64,000 bases of DNA. Origin: Megascapheus bottae. Its lineage: Eukaryota; Chordata; Mammalia; Rodentia; Geomyidae. The translations under genes and the position numbers were made by a program. The notes under the pieces are model-generated. The model was not told the origin of the DNA and made no database searches. It worked only from the letters and a program-made list of their open reading frames with translations. Below, piece after piece: positions 63,210 through 64,000 of the stretch (within the stretch, counting starts at the first letter, position 1; the number at the start of each line of letters is the position of its first letter). The stretch lies in contig JANJXV010000020.1 in NCBI GenBank assembly GCA_024803745.1, forward strand, positions 24,354,777 to 24,418,776. The letters are read 5' to 3'.

Positions 63210-64000
63210 GATGAGAGGAGTGTTGCAGGGATTTGATGCCCAATTGTAGGGACTCCAAAATATTGTCCTTTGGTGGGCCTAGTAACTCTGCAGGAGTCTG
63301 TTCAAATGGGCCTAGCTGTGAGCCTGGCTTCGGAATATCCGTGGGACCTTATAAGGTCCAAGAGGTCATTCCCTCAACTTAACCTGGGGTCTCAGCTCCT
63401 TTCTGAGGCGGTGCTACAGTGGCAGTCCAGATGCGCTGGCCTGTGTGGGAGCCATGGAAGAGTAGTTCTGTGTGGCCAAGGCCCTTTGCGTGAAGTAGAA
63501 GGCATTGCCCATGCCACCCCATGACGCCACAGGGTGGTTTGTGGGTTTGGTGTTAGGAGAGGAGATGGGACCATACATTCAAAAGTCCATTCCCTGTGAG
63601 CAGACATTTGTATCACACTGTGGAAGTGAGGATATGAACTTCCCTAGTCCCTGAGCCAGGACTTTGAATTTTCAGTTTTGAAATAAAAGTCCCTGTTCCC
63701 AATTAAAATATTTGCGGCAACTTCAGGAGGCCATGGAGCTTTCTCCAGGGATGTGAATCAAGGCCACGGAAGTGGCCACAACAGCCACCTTGCGTCTGAA
63801 AATAATCATCACCCTCACCGTCATAATAATAATAATCCTGGCTCTAGAAGCCATTCATATCCATTGTAGAAAATTTGGAAAATACAGAAAGGCACCGAGA
63901 AGGCTATCAATTATAATAATTCTTCTCGGCTTAACACCTTCAATGTGTTTCTCCAAAGCAGCACAGTGAAAAGGCAGTAAGCTAAAGGCTATGAACATGG
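63210..64000. other. Single-copy-looking sequence; possible ancient repeat near 63840
   Basis: Overlapping frames 63270-63524 and 63392-63616 are unrecognised. 63840-63910 contains gtagaaaatttggaaaatac agaaagg, a phrase common in ancient mammalian interspersed repeats, preceded by a short (ATA)n. Family not assigned. Confidence 0.35.

Overview
The window reads as non-coding nuclear DNA of a placental mammal, most likely a rodent of the Geomyoidea (kangaroo rats, pocket mice, pocket gophers). It carries ancient mammalian repeats (MIR, L2, MaLR LTRs, MER5 and Tigger-type DNA transposons), rodent 7SL-derived B1-like and tRNA-derived ID-like SINEs, and many copies of a dimeric SINE with an ID-like head and a second arm. 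That dimer fits published IDL-Geo, which is described as restricted to Geomyoidea. The clade call rests on remembered element structure, not a database search.

I found no host protein-coding gene, no convincing exon and no structural RNA gene. The only recognisable protein-coding sequence is the C-terminal ~168 codons of a LINE-1 ORF2 at 15622-16128, inside a 5'-truncated L1 that runs into its 3'UTR and A-rich tail near 16578. Five further short copies of the same L1 3' end lie at 19580, 20810, 32915, 35308 and 45985-46290, and a sixth, inverted against the last, at 46378-46536. All other long open frames lie in simple repeats, in SINEs, or in sequence without recognisable protein similarity.

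Layout: 1-5530 has old SINEs, TG and CT microsatellites and an MLT1-like LTR. 5958-8890 has two IDL-Geo copies at one target, then a minus-strand ERV LTR broken by a SINE, then two LTR-like blocks. 8890-12230 is mostly single copy. 12230-20440 is dense in SINEs and microsatellites and holds the L1. 20900-25150 is the largest repeat-poor block and includes a strong CTCF-like site. 25150-31170 holds SINEs, a Tigger/MER2-like transposon, a MER5-like element and long CT and GA tracts. 31630-43000 has two related MaLR LTRs and a young IDL-Geo copy. 45000-55050 is again SINE-rich with a MST-like LTR. 55050-64000 is mainly single copy with two CTCF-like sites in tandem near 61.3 and 62.4 kb.

The parts relate by insertion history rather than by pathway: nested SINEs, SINE inside LTR, ID inside DNA transposon, and microsatellites grown from SINE tails. 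I saw no evidence of an undescribed gene system. The most useful leads are the modular SINE arms, the nested insertions, the CTCF-like sites and several repeat-free AT-rich blocks that could be conserved regulatory sequence.
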